Shown: positions 48,927-57,296 of the stretch, in pieces
Layout of the letters: every line of letters begins with the position of its first letter
How positions within the stretch are numbered: position 1 is the stretch's first letter
Assembly: GCA_034433795.1 (NCBI GenBank)
Contig: DAOUAE010000019.1
Coordinates: forward strand, 1-64,000
Direction of reading: 5' to 3'
Source of the DNA: DAOUAE01 sp034433795
Lineage (GTDB): Bacteria > Chloroflexota > UBA6077 > FW602-bin22 > DAOUAE01
Length of the DNA: 64,000 bases
Program-made: the position numbers and the translations under genes
The notes under the pieces: model-generated
What the model was told of the DNA's origin: nothing
What the model saw: only the letters and a program-made list of their open reading frames with translations
Database searches by the model: none

Positions 48927-50108
48927 ATGCAGCTGGCCAGCCGGATGAGCCGTCTGGGGACCGAGACCGCCTTCGAGGTTCTGGCCCGGGCCCGCGCGCT
49001 GGAGGCCCAGGGGCGCGAGATCATCCATCTGGAAATTGGCGAGCCGGACTTTCCCACCCCCGCCCACATCGTCGAGGCGGCGGTGGCCTCGCTGCGGGCT
49101 GGCGACACCCACTATACCCCCTCGCCGGGCCTGCCGGAGCTGCGGGCGGCCATCGCCGCCCACATCGCCCGGACCCGGCGCCTCCCGGTGACGGCCGAGA
49201 ACGTGGTGGTGACCCCGGGCGCCAAGCCGATCCTCTTTTTCGCCATTCTGGCCCTCGTCGAGGAGGGCGACGAGGTGATCTACCCCGACCCGGGCTTTCC
49301 GATCTACGCCTCGATGATCCGCTATGTCGGCGCCCGGGCGGTGCCGATCCCCCTCCGTGAGGAGAACCGGTTCCGCCTGGACACCGACGAACTCCGCCGT
49401 CTGGTCACCCCCCGAACCCGGATGATCATCCTCAACTCGCCCCAGAACCCCACCGGTGGCGTGCTGACCGGTGACGATCTCCGGGCGATCGCCGACCTGG
49501 CGATCAACCATAATCTCTGGGTGCTGTCGGACGAAATTTACAGTGAGATCATCTACGAAGGGGAACACCAGAGTATCGCCTCGATCCCGGGGATGGCCGA
49601 GCGGACGATTCTCGTGGACGGCTTCTCCAAGACCTACGCGATGACCGGCTGGCGGCTGGGCTATGGCGTGATGCCGGCGCCGCTGGTGCCGGCTATTACC
49701 CGGTTGGTGACCAACTCGGTCTCCTGCACGGCGGCCTTCGTCCAGAAGGCCGGCCTGGCGGCCTTGACCGGGCCGCAGGAGCCGGTCCGGGCGATGGTGG
49801 CCGAGTTCCGGCGACGGCGGCAGGTGCTGGTGGACGGGCTCAACGCCATTCCGGGCGTGCGCTGCGTCTGCCCGGCGGGGGCCTTCTACGCCTTTCCGAA
49901 CGTCCAGGGCCTGGGGGTGCCCAGCCGGGTGGTGGCCGACTTCCTGCTGACCGAGGCCGGGGTGGCGACCCTCGATGGAGCGGCGTTTGGCGACTATGGG
50001 ACCGGCTACCTCCGACTGTCCTATGCCAACTCGGTGGAGAATCTGGAGCGGGCGCTGGAGCGCATCGCCTGGGCGGTGGCCCGTCTGCGGGCGACGGTTT
50101 CTCGCTAA
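48927..50108 (+). CDS. Pyridoxal-phosphate aminotransferase, class I/II
   Basis: A 393-residue fold-type I aminotransferase. Landmarks are HLEIGEPDFPTPAHIVEA (about residue 34-51), LNSPQNPTGGVL (Asn contact, about 171), LSDEIYSEIIYEGEH (Asp-Glu-Ile-Tyr, about 199), DGFSKTYAMTGWRLGYGV (PLP Lys in FSKTYAMTGWR, about 234) and LRLSYANSVENLERALERI. The set is that of AspC-type group I-gamma enzymes acting on aspartate, alanine or aromatic substrates. ATG 48927 has GGGAGGAGAGCG. The gene is 50 bp after ugd. Confidence 0.92.
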   Translation: MQLASRMSRLGTETAFEVLARARALEAQGREIIHLEIGEPDFPTPAHIVEAAVASLRAGDTHYTPSPGLPELRAAIAAHIARTRRLPVTAENVVVTPGAKPILFFAILALVEEGDEVIYPDPGFPIYASMIRYVGARAVPIPLREENRFRLDTDELRRLVTPRTRMIILNSPQNPTGGVLTGDDLRAIADLAINHNLWVLSDEIYSEIIYEGEHQSIASIPGMAERTILVDGFSKTYAMTGWRLGYGVMPAPLVPAITRLVTNSVSCTAAFVQKAGLAALTGPQEPVRAMVAEFRRRRQVLVDGLNAIPGVRCVCPAGAFYAFPNVQGLGVPSRVVADFLLTEAGVATLDGAAFGDYGTGYLRLSYANSVENLERALERIAWAVARLRATVSR

Positions 50109-50118
50109 GGCCCTGGGT

Positions 50119-50715
50119 GTGGGACTGCTGGCCCTGCTCGCTCCGGCCTGCGCGCCCGTGGCCGGGTCCACACCAACCTCTACGGTCGCCGTGCCGACCG
50201 CCACCCCGACGCCGGTGCCCCCGCCGCCGACGGCCACCCCTATTCCGCGGCCAACGCCCTCGCCCACCCCGGTGCTCGGACGTCCGCGGCGGCTGCGGAT
50301 CCCGCGGATCGCGGTGGACGCCCCGGTGGTGCCGGTCGGGATCACGCCGGCCGGCGAGATCGAGTCGCCGCCGGGCCCCCACCTGGTGGGCTGGTACGCC
50401 GGCAGCCCGATGCCCGGCGCGCCGGGCAACAGCCTGCTGACGGGGCATCTGGACTGGCGGACGGAGACCGCGGTTTTCTGGCGTCTGCGCGAACTGGAGC
50501 CCGGCGACCTGGTCGAGGTCGAGACCGACGGGGGGAATCGTCTGACCTTTCGGGTGGAGTCGACCCGGGCCTATCCGGTGCCGGCGGCGCCGGTGGCCCA
50601 GATCCTGGGCTACGCCATCGGCCGGGTGCTGACGCTCATCACCTGTGAGGGGACGTTCGACCGTCAGACGCGCGACTACAGCCACCGCCGGGTGGTGCGG
50701 GCCCGTCTGTCCTGA
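50119..50715 (+). CDS. Sortase (class E/F-like) with lipobox-type signal
   Basis: A 198-residue predicted sortase. From GTG 50119 the N-terminus MGLLALLAPACAPVAG looks like a lipoprotein signal with Cys at 11. A Thr/Pro-rich linker of about 40 residues follows. The catalytic domain contains LTGHLDWRTE (His), VLTLITCEGTFDRQ (T-L-I-T-C, catalytic Cys) and HRRVVRARL (Arg). Sortases cleave sorting signals and anchor proteins to the wall or to pilins. No LPxTG-type substrate is nearby. An alternative ATG at 50023 would overlap the aminotransferase by 86 bp and add basic residues, so a plain membrane anchor is possible. Confidence 0.85.
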   Translation: MGLLALLAPACAPVAGSTPTSTVAVPTATPTPVPPPPTATPIPRPTPSPTPVLGRPRRLRIPRIAVDAPVVPVGITPAGEIESPPGPHLVGWYAGSPMPGAPGNSLLTGHLDWRTETAVFWRLRELEPGDLVEVETDGGNRLTFRVESTRAYPVPAAPVAQILGYAIGRVLTLITCEGTFDRQTRDYSHRRVVRARLS

Positions 50716-50727
50716 TGGAGGAGAACA

Positions 50728-51054
50728 ATGCCGTTGCTCATTCTTCTGATCGCTCTCCTGGTCCTGCTGAGCGGGCTCATCTGGCTGTCGGTGAAACTTC
50801 TGGGGCTGGTGCTGCTGCTGGGGGTGGCCGGGGTTATCGGGGCGCTGGCGGACCTGGTGGTGCCGGGCAAGCTGCCCTACGGCTGGCTGGGGGCGATCGT
50901 GGCCGGTCTGCTGGGCAGTTTCCTGGGCACGCTCCTTCTGGGGGCGGTGGGTCCGCGGATCGCGGGTATTCCGGTGATCTCGGCCTTCGTGGGCGCGGTG
51001 ATCGTGGCCTTTGCGGTGGAGCTGCTGGCCAAGCGGTCCTTCGCCCGCCATTAG
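50728..51054 (+). CDS. Small GlsB/YeaQ-like transglycosylase-associated membrane protein
   Basis: A 108-residue membrane protein with about four helices. GALADLVVPGKLPYGWLGAIVAGLLGSFLGTLLLG (in pieces, residues about 38-72) and the following PVISAFVGAVIVAFAVELL match the GlsB/YeaQ/YmgE family, small stress-linked proteins of unknown biochemical role. The GGAGGAGAACA ribosome binding site lies directly after the sortase stop, so the gene is probably in an operon with it. An extra N-terminal helix makes it longer than the usual 80-90 residues. Confidence 0.75.
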   Translation: MPLLILLIALLVLLSGLIWLSVKLLGLVLLLGVAGVIGALADLVVPGKLPYGWLGAIVAGLLGSFLGTLLLGAVGPRIAGIPVISAFVGAVIVAFAVELLAKRSFARH

Positions 51055-51304
51055 GCGGCGAAGGGGAGACGCGTGGGCTTCACCGGGGGCTTTGCCGGGA
51101 GATGACCGGGCAGGGGGAGGCCTGGCCGGGCTCGCGGCGCCGGACCGTGGACCTGGGGAGCCGGACCGGCTGTCCGAAAACAGGGCGATCTCGGGACGGG
51201 GATGGCGTGGTACAATCCCTCTGGGGGACGGACTCCCGGCGGGTGATCCGCGAGGGCCGGGGTGGGCCTGTCGGAGCGCGGTTCTGACGATGGGATGAAC
51301 GCCG
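51055..51304 (+). other. Intergenic region upstream of the phosphoesterase
   Basis: About 250 bp without a supported gene. The only clear signal is TACAAT at 51211-51216, about 89 nt before the ATG at 51305, with a weak -35. Confidence 0.35.
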
Positions 51305-52087
51305 ATGGGGGCATCTGCGGGCGATCGGCCGGTCCGCATTCTGGCGGTCAGCGACGTTGAGGACCCTGTCCTCTATGATCATTTCGATCCGGCGCGCTGG
51401 GCCTCAGTCGATCTCATTATCTCCTGCGGCGACCTGCGGGCCGAGTACCTGGACTATCTGGTCTCGCGGCTGAACGTGCCGCTCCTCTATGTGCGGGGGA
51501 ACCACGACCGCGAGTACGCGGTGGCGCCGCCGAACGGCTGCGAGAACATCGACGGGCGGCTGGTCACTTTTCGGGGGCTGCGGATCGTCGGCTTCGAGGG
51601 GTCGCGCTGGTACGGCGGGCAGGGGGTCGAGTACCACGACTGGCAGATACGGCTGAAGATCTGGCGGCTGGGGTGGCGTCTCTGGCTGGCCGGCGGGGTC
51701 GACCTGGTCGTGGCCCACGCCCCGCCGCTCTTCTGCGCCGACCCGGCCTGCCAGCAGGGGCGGGCGAACGGCCATCCGCATCAGTGCGAGGATGCCCCCG
51801 ATCGGCCGCACCGGGGCTTTGCCGCCTTTCGTGACCTGATCCTTCGCTTCCAGCCCCGCTACTTCCTCCACGGCCACACCCATCTGGGCTATGGCCGGGG
51901 CAAACGGATCCGCCAGGTCGGAACGACGACCGTTATCGACTGCTACCGGCACTATCTGCTGGAGATCGTTCCTGTTCCAGCCAATGGGCGATACGGGCCA
52001 CGTTCTCCGCGTCTCCCGGCCGGAGAACCGGCAGCGATGACGGCGCCGCCGGCAGAATCGCCGGATCGCTCAGAGCCGAGCCGGTGA
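51305..52087 (+). CDS. Metallophosphoesterase
   Basis: A 260-residue calcineurin-like phosphoesterase. Metal motifs are IISCGDLRAEYLDYL (GD, about residue 40), YVRGNHDREYA (GNHD, about 63), LVVAHAPPLF (His, about 137) and YFLHGHTHLGYG (GHTH, about 186). The first motif, normally D-x-H, reads SDVEDP (Glu for His). An insertion with Cys and His residues (CADPACQQGRANGHPHQCED, about 143-162) might bind a metal. ATG 51305 lacks a strong ribosome binding site. A TACAAT at 51211-51216 is a possible -10. The last 155 bp overlap the convergent threonine synthase. Confidence 0.87.
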   Translation: MGASAGDRPVRILAVSDVEDPVLYDHFDPARWASVDLIISCGDLRAEYLDYLVSRLNVPLLYVRGNHDREYAVAPPNGCENIDGRLVTFRGLRIVGFEGSRWYGGQGVEYHDWQIRLKIWRLGWRLWLAGGVDLVVAHAPPLFCADPACQQGRANGHPHQCEDAPDRPHRGFAAFRDLILRFQPRYFLHGHTHLGYGRGKRIRQVGTTTVIDCYRHYLLEIVPVPANGRYGPRSPRLPAGEPAAMTAPPAESPDRSEPSR

Positions 52088-53222
52088 GCAGCAGAACGAT
52101 CCGCCACCCTGGATCCAGACGTCCCTCGACCAGCAGACGTTGGAGGCCGGCGACGGTGGCCGCCGCCTCAGGAGCGGCCAGGATGCCCTCGGTCCGGGCG
52201 AGTAGTCGCCAGGCGGCCAGAATCTCTTCGTCGGTCACGGCGACAGCCCCGCCGCCGCTCTCGCGCAGCGCCCGTAGGATGAGGTAGTCGCCGATGGCGT
52301 GGGGGACCCGCAGGCCGGCGGCGATCGTGGAGGCCTCTGGCCAGGGGTCGGCGCTGGTCTGGCCCTGGGCGAAGGCCCGCACGATGGGGGCGCAGCCGGC
52401 CGCCTGAACGGCGAACAGCCGGGGCCGTTGCTGAGGGTCGATCCAGCCCAGGTCGGCCAGCTCGGCGAACGCCTTCCAGAGACCGACGATGCCGGTGCCG
52501 CCGCCGGTGGGGTAGACGATCGCCTGGGGCAGCTGCCAGCCGAACTGTTCGGCCAGTTCGTAGCCCATGGTCTTTTTGCCCTCGACCCGGTAGGGCTCGC
52601 GCAGCGTCGAGAGGTCGAACCAGCCAAAGCGGCCGGCGTGCTCCCGGACCAGACGGCCGGCGTCGGTGATCAGCCCCTCGACGAGGAAGACGGTGGCCCC
52701 GGCGCCGAGCGCCTGGCGGATCGCGCTGAGCGGGGCGTCCTGGGGCATGAGGACGACGCACGCCATCCCGGCGCGGGCGGCGTAGAGGGCGGCGGCCGCC
52801 CCGGCGTTGCCGGCCGAGGGCAGGGCCAGCCGCCGCAGGCCCAGGGCCCGGGCCCGCGAGACCGCGCAGGCCATGCCCCGGGCCTTGAAGGTGCCGGTCG
52901 GATTGGCCCCTTCGTCTTTGGCCCAGAGGTCGGCGCAGCCCAGGATCTGCCCCAGACGGGGCAGGGCGAGAAGCGGCGTCATTCCCTCGCCCAGGGTGAC
53001 GATCTGCTCGGGCTGACGCACCGGCAGGAGCTCGTGGTAGCGCCACAACGTCGCGGGCCGCTGGCTGAGGTCGGCAGGGCGCAGACGGGCCCGGACGGCG
53101 GCCAGATCGTAGAGGGCCAGCAGGACCTTGCCGCAGGCGGGGCAGGTATTATGGGGCTCGTCCGGGTTGCAGGTCTGTCCGCAGGCGCTGCAGACAAGCG
53201 CGGTCAGGTAGCTGAACGCCAT
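51933..53222 (-). CDS. thrC: Threonine synthase with N-terminal zinc ribbon
   Basis: A 429-residue PLP enzyme that converts O-phosphohomoserine to threonine. The N-terminus has a zinc ribbon, CSACGQTCNPDEPHNTCPACG in pieces (residues about 11-31), as in many archaeal and thermophile threonine synthases. The PLP Lys is in NPTGTFKARGMA (about 113). PSAGNAGAAAALYAARAG (about 133), YPTGGGTGIVGLWKAF (about 228) and the phosphate loop LLLTGSALSDP follow. The start at 53222 follows GGGGAGAGGG. Its 3' end overlaps the convergent phosphoesterase by 155 bp. Confidence 0.93.
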   Translation of the reverse strand: MAFSYLTALVCSACGQTCNPDEPHNTCPACGKVLLALYDLAAVRARLRPADLSQRPATLWRYHELLPVRQPEQIVTLGEGMTPLLALPRLGQILGCADLWAKDEGANPTGTFKARGMACAVSRARALGLRRLALPSAGNAGAAAALYAARAGMACVVLMPQDAPLSAIRQALGAGATVFLVEGLITDAGRLVREHAGRFGWFDLSTLREPYRVEGKKTMGYELAEQFGWQLPQAIVYPTGGGTGIVGLWKAFAELADLGWIDPQQRPRLFAVQAAGCAPIVRAFAQGQTSADPWPEASTIAAGLRVPHAIGDYLILRALRESGGGAVAVTDEEILAAWRLLARTEGILAAPEAAATVAGLQRLLVEGRLDPGWRIVLLLTGSALSDPAILPAAPSSLPVLRPGDAENVARIAHWLEQERSPADSAGSSR

Positions 53223-53361
53223 CCCTCTCCCCTGTGGAGGTGTTCCGCTCTGGTGGAGACTCCGCCGGGCGGACCATCTCCCGGCCTGGCGCCGCCTATG
53301 GTAACACAGGCGGCCGCCGGCGGGCTACAACCCGGGCCGCTCTGGCGGGCGGGGCCGGCCT

Positions 53362-56208
53362 TTAAGGCGGACTGATGGTCACCGGGGCGAGGAGAAGACG
53401 GTCGCCGATGACAGCGCCGGTCCGGTCGCGCACCGGCTGGCGCTGACCGGTCCGCGGGTCGTACATGCCCACCTCGATCTGGTACGTGCCCGGCGGCAGA
53501 TCGGCCGGCAGGGTGATCTCATAGCTGTCGCGCAGATATTCGCCGGCCAGCCAGCCGGTGGTCGGAGCCGCCCCGCCCAGCGGGGGGCTGTCGCGCTGGG
53601 CGACCACCCGCTCGTTTGGGTCGAGGAGATGGGCGAAGACCGTGTAACTGACGGGGGCGGTGCCGGTCGCCTGCCAGAAGAGGATCAGGCGCAGGTGCCC
53701 CCCGGCCTGGGGCCGGTCCGGCTCGAGGGCGTAGCCGATGAGGCGGGCGACTGCTCCGATCTGGTAGTCGGTCGGAGAGGTGATCCCGCTCGGGGGGGTG
53801 AAGCGGCGGGGCCGGCCGGTGATGGTGAGAGACCCCAGGACGACCGCCGGGGTCTCGGTCTGGCCGGCGGCCAGCGTCACCGCCAGCCGGCCCTGGCCGG
53901 CGGCGGCGGTCGGTGGGACGAAGACGGTATAGCGGTCGAGAAAGAGGCCGGGCGACCAGGCGGTGGTGGGGTAGTCGCCGACGACGGGGCGGCCCTCGAA
54001 CAGGAGGTGGCGCTGCTGCTGGGCGTCGTCGAGCCAGAGGCGCACCCGGTAATCGGCGGTCGGCCTGGCCGTGGTCTGCCAGGCCAGCGCCAGGCGGAGA
54101 GGGAGGCCCGGTGCCGTCTCCTCCCCCTCGATGAGCGTTCCGAGCAGGCGGAGGCCGGGCGCGATCTCGGTGTCGAGGCGGCGCTGGAGCGGGAGGGTCG
54201 CCGGGTCGGGTGGCTGGACCGGAGGGAGAACGGTGAGGGTGGCCAGGTCGAGGGTGACGCCCTGCGGGCGGCCGGCGCTGTCGAGGAGGTCGAGTTCGCG
54301 CCGGGTTGGCCGGTGGTACACGGCCAGTTCAAGGTGGTAGGAGCCAGGGGGAAGCCAGGCGGGAAGGGTCAGGTCGTGGGTGCCGGGGATGAGGCGGCCG
54401 GTTCGCCACAGGGTGGTGGGATAGGTCTCGGCACCGGGTGGGCGGTCGGTGCGCCACCAGTGCTCGCCGCCCCGGCGCAGGCGGAGGGAGATGGCGTAGT
54501 CGTCGTCGGGCCCCGGCGACCGCAGGGCCTGCCAGTAGAGGGTCAGTCGGAGGCGGCCGCCGGCCGGCAGCGTGGTCGGGTCGAGATGGTAGCCGCGCAG
54601 GCCGATCACCTTGCCAAAAGTGGCCGGCCGGGGGGTCATCTCCGGGGGCGTGGGCGTGAAGACCGGCGGCGCCTCCACCCGGTACAGGCGCAGCTCCAGT
54701 CCTTTGAAATGGCCGTAGACCGGCAGGCGGGTCAGATGTTCGTCGAGGGCGGCCCGGACGAAGCTGGTCGGGTCGGCCCAGTCGGCGTTCCAGAGGAGCA
54801 CCCAGACGCGCCGGGCGGGGGTGATGGTCTCGGTGAGGAAGGCGGCGGCGTAGGTGGTGTCGTCGTGGGGCACCAGGACGGTCCAGGGGGCCAGACCCCG
54901 GTAGTAGTACATGAACGCCCAGCGGCTGTCGCCGAGCAAAATGATCCGGTCGCCTGGCTCCTGGTTCTGCTCGATATAGTGGACGGCGCTCCGGTAGTCG
55001 TCGCGCTGGTACTCATAGGCGGTCAGCACGCGCCAGGTCTGGTGCCCCGAGGAGAGAAGCAGAGCGGCCATCAGCCCTGCCCCGAGGAGACTGAATGGGC
55101 GACTCCAGCGCCGGCGCCAGCCCGCCGCGCTGAGCAGGACCGTCCCGGCGCTCACCAGCAGAAGAAAGGCGGGCAGGCAGGCGATGAGATAGCGTTCGGC
55201 GAATTTCGGCGCGCGGGCGGTGAGGAGGTACAGGCTGCCGGCGGGGATGATGGTCAGGCAGGTCAGATAGACCAGAGCGCTGGCTGGGGGAGTTGAGCGG
55301 TGGAGACGGGCCAGACCGATCAGCAGGCCCACGCCGAGGCCGCCCAGCCCGAGGGCGAGGGCTCCCACGGGGGGGAGCGTCGGCGCGGGGACGAACGCGG
55401 TCAGGAGTCGTTCGAGGAAGGCGCCGGGGGCGAGCGACCCCGGCCAGAAGTCGGGCGTGGTCCACAGGCGGCGGGCCTGGGCGAGGGCGCTGGGCAGCCA
55501 CGGCGCGTAGGCCAGACCGGCCAGCAGAAGGCTGCCGGCCCAGCGCCAGGTCGGTCGGGATAGGCGAAAGCGCAGGAGAACGAACGTGCCCTGGGCCAGA
55601 ACGGTGAGCAGACCGACGTACTGGGTGCCGAGGCCGAGCAGGGTGGTGAGGCTGTAGGCCAGCCACCAGCGCGGGGAGTCGGGGGAATGGACCGCGCGCC
55701 ACAGGCAGAGGCTGCTCAGCAGGCTCAGCAGGGTCAGGAGCGCGTACATCCGGGTCTCTTGCGCGTAGTAGACCAGGAACGGGGAGAGGGCGACGCCGGC
55801 GGCTCCCAGCAGACCGATAGCTCTGGCCGCCGGCGTGCCGCCGAAGAGCTGGTGGCCCAGGTGGTAGGTCAGCGGCACCAGAACCACCCCGGCCAGGGCC
55901 GAGGGGAAGCGGACGACGAACTCGCCGGTGCCGGCCAGGGCGATGGTGACGTGGAGAAGGAGGTAGTAGACAGGGGGGTGGAGGTCCTGGGCAGCCAGGG
56001 TCGCCAGAAGAGACAGCGGATCGCGGCTGGCGAAGACCACGCTGAGGCCTTCGTCCAGCCAGAGGCTCTGGGCGCCGAGGTGCCAGAAGCGCAGACCGGC
56101 GGCCAGGAGGGTGAGCGCCAGGACGGCGCTGGGGCTGAGCCGGCCCCACCGCCCACCGGCGCTGGGCCGGCTCAGCGGCGGAGAGCCGGGCCGTGGTGCG
56201 GTACGCAT
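53362..56208 (-). CDS. GT39-family glycosyltransferase with three C-terminal beta-sandwich repeats
   Basis: A 948-residue GT-C protein. The first extracytoplasmic loop has LWLDEGLSVVFASRDP with the Asp-Glu pair and QDLHPPVYYLLLH (residues about 50-85). About twelve helices reach residue 400. AYEYQRDDYRSAVHYIEQNQEPGD starts the soluble part. The last 400 residues contain three similar beta-sandwich units beginning near residues 545, 690 and 840. Each has an LRLxLxWQA strand, a D/P-PTTxW turn and, in the first and third, a PPGxYxxExGxY-like end. They may bind glycan. -10 TATAAT is 10 nt from ATG 56208, giving a likely leaderless mRNA. Confidence 0.88.
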   Translation of the reverse strand: MRTAPRPGSPPLSRPSAGGRWGRLSPSAVLALTLLAAGLRFWHLGAQSLWLDEGLSVVFASRDPLSLLATLAAQDLHPPVYYLLLHVTIALAGTGEFVVRFPSALAGVVLVPLTYHLGHQLFGGTPAARAIGLLGAAGVALSPFLVYYAQETRMYALLTLLSLLSSLCLWRAVHSPDSPRWWLAYSLTTLLGLGTQYVGLLTVLAQGTFVLLRFRLSRPTWRWAGSLLLAGLAYAPWLPSALAQARRLWTTPDFWPGSLAPGAFLERLLTAFVPAPTLPPVGALALGLGGLGVGLLIGLARLHRSTPPASALVYLTCLTIIPAGSLYLLTARAPKFAERYLIACLPAFLLLVSAGTVLLSAAGWRRRWSRPFSLLGAGLMAALLLSSGHQTWRVLTAYEYQRDDYRSAVHYIEQNQEPGDRIILLGDSRWAFMYYYRGLAPWTVLVPHDDTTYAAAFLTETITPARRVWVLLWNADWADPTSFVRAALDEHLTRLPVYGHFKGLELRLYRVEAPPVFTPTPPEMTPRPATFGKVIGLRGYHLDPTTLPAGGRLRLTLYWQALRSPGPDDDYAISLRLRRGGEHWWRTDRPPGAETYPTTLWRTGRLIPGTHDLTLPAWLPPGSYHLELAVYHRPTRRELDLLDSAGRPQGVTLDLATLTVLPPVQPPDPATLPLQRRLDTEIAPGLRLLGTLIEGEETAPGLPLRLALAWQTTARPTADYRVRLWLDDAQQQRHLLFEGRPVVGDYPTTAWSPGLFLDRYTVFVPPTAAAGQGRLAVTLAAGQTETPAVVLGSLTITGRPRRFTPPSGITSPTDYQIGAVARLIGYALEPDRPQAGGHLRLILFWQATGTAPVSYTVFAHLLDPNERVVAQRDSPPLGGAAPTTGWLAGEYLRDSYEITLPADLPPGTYQIEVGMYDPRTGQRQPVRDRTGAVIGDRLLLAPVTISPP

Positions 56209-56218
56209 ACCGCCAGGG

Positions 56219-56224
56219 ATTATA
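56219..56224 (-). promoter_or_regulatory. TATAAT -10 box, leaderless start of the 948-aa GT gene
   Basis: Minus strand TATAAT (56224-56219) with 10 nt to ATG 56208 and no room for a ribosome binding site. The -35 is weak. Confidence 0.6.
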
Positions 56225-56229
56225 GCACC

Positions 56230-56259
56230 TTGACATGGAAAGCGACGCTATGGTAGTGT
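56230..56259 (+). promoter_or_regulatory. Sigma70-like promoter for the Opp-type ATPase pair
   Basis: TTGACA (56230-56235), 18-bp spacer, TAGTGT (56254-56259), adjacent to the divergent TATAAT of the GT39 gene. Confidence 0.5.
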
Positions 56260-56303
56260 GTCTCACCACCGGGCCAGGGGGCAAGACAGGGAGCGAGGAC
56301 GCT

Positions 56304-57296
56304 GTGGCAGTCAAATCGTCGGGTGTGACGACCGAGATCCTGCGTGTCGAGAACCTGCGGGTCTACTACCACACCGAGGTCGGGCCGGTGCGGGCGGTGG
56401 AGGGGGTCAATTTCAGCCTGCGGGCGGGCGAGCGCTTCGGGCTGGTGGGCGAGTCGGGCTCGGGGAAGTCGACGTTGGGGCTGGCCCTGCTGCGGCTCAT
56501 CAAACCTCCCGGCCGGATCGAGGGAGGCGCCGTCCACCTGGACGGGGAGGACCTCTTGCGCCTCCCGGAGGAGGAGATGCGCCAGCGGCGGCTGGCGGTC
56601 ATCGCCCTGGTGGCCCAGGGGGCGATGAACTCCCTCAACCCGGTCCTGCGGGTGCGCGACCAGATCGCTGACGCCCTGGCCGACCACGGGGTGCGTCTGG
56701 GCCGGGCCGACTTCGAGGCCCGGGTCCGGGATCTGCTGACCTGGGTGGGGCTGCGGCCGGAGGTGGCGGACCGCTACCCCCACGAGCTGAGTGGGGGGAT
56801 GAAGCAGCGGGTCTGCATCGCCATCGCCATCAGCCTGCGGCCCCGGATCATCGTCGCCGACGAGCCGACCAGCGCCCTGGACGTGGTGGTCCAGCGGCAG
56901 GTGATGGAGACCCTGCGGCGGGTCCAGGAGGACCTGGGGGCGGCGGTGCTGCTCATCGGCCACGATATGGGGCTGATGGCCCAGTTCGTCGAGCGGCTGG
57001 GGGTGATGTACGCCGGCGGCCTGGTCGAGGTGGGGCCGCTGCGGGCGGTCTTCCGCGAGCCGCTCCACCCCTATACCCAGCTCCTCATCGCCAGCCTGCC
57101 GACGCTGGAGAAGAAGCGGGTCTTCCGGGGGATTCCGGGGCTGCCGCCCTCGCTGCTGCAGCGGCCGAGCGGCTGTCCTTTCCACCCGCGCTGTCCGTTT
57201 GCCATGCCACGCTGTCGGGAGGAGGAGCCGGCGTTGCGGCCGGTCCAGACCGGGCGCTGGGTGGCCTGCCATCTCTACGACGGGGAGGGGGCATGA
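56304..57296 (+). CDS. Oligopeptide/dipeptide ABC transporter ATP-binding protein (OppD/DppD-like)
   Basis: A 330-residue ATPase. Walker A is GLVGESGSGKSTLGLALL (about residue 46-63), signature LSGGMKQRVCIAIAISL (about 166), Walker B RIIVADEPTSALD (about 186), and H-loop LLIGHDMGLMAQF. The C-terminal oligopeptide domain has HPYTQLLIASLP and a Cys cluster CPFHPRCPFAMPRC that binds an iron-sulfur or zinc site in this family. GTG 56304 is favoured because upstream in-frame ATGs lie at the promoter. It overlaps its partner by 4 bp (ATGA). No permease or binding protein is adjacent. Confidence 0.92.
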   Translation: MAVKSSGVTTEILRVENLRVYYHTEVGPVRAVEGVNFSLRAGERFGLVGESGSGKSTLGLALLRLIKPPGRIEGGAVHLDGEDLLRLPEEEMRQRRLAVIALVAQGAMNSLNPVLRVRDQIADALADHGVRLGRADFEARVRDLLTWVGLRPEVADRYPHELSGGMKQRVCIAIAISLRPRIIVADEPTSALDVVVQRQVMETLRRVQEDLGAAVLLIGHDMGLMAQFVERLGVMYAGGLVEVGPLRAVFREPLHPYTQLLIASLPTLEKKRVFRGIPGLPPSLLQRPSGCPFHPRCPFAMPRCREEEPALRPVQTGRWVACHLYDGEGA

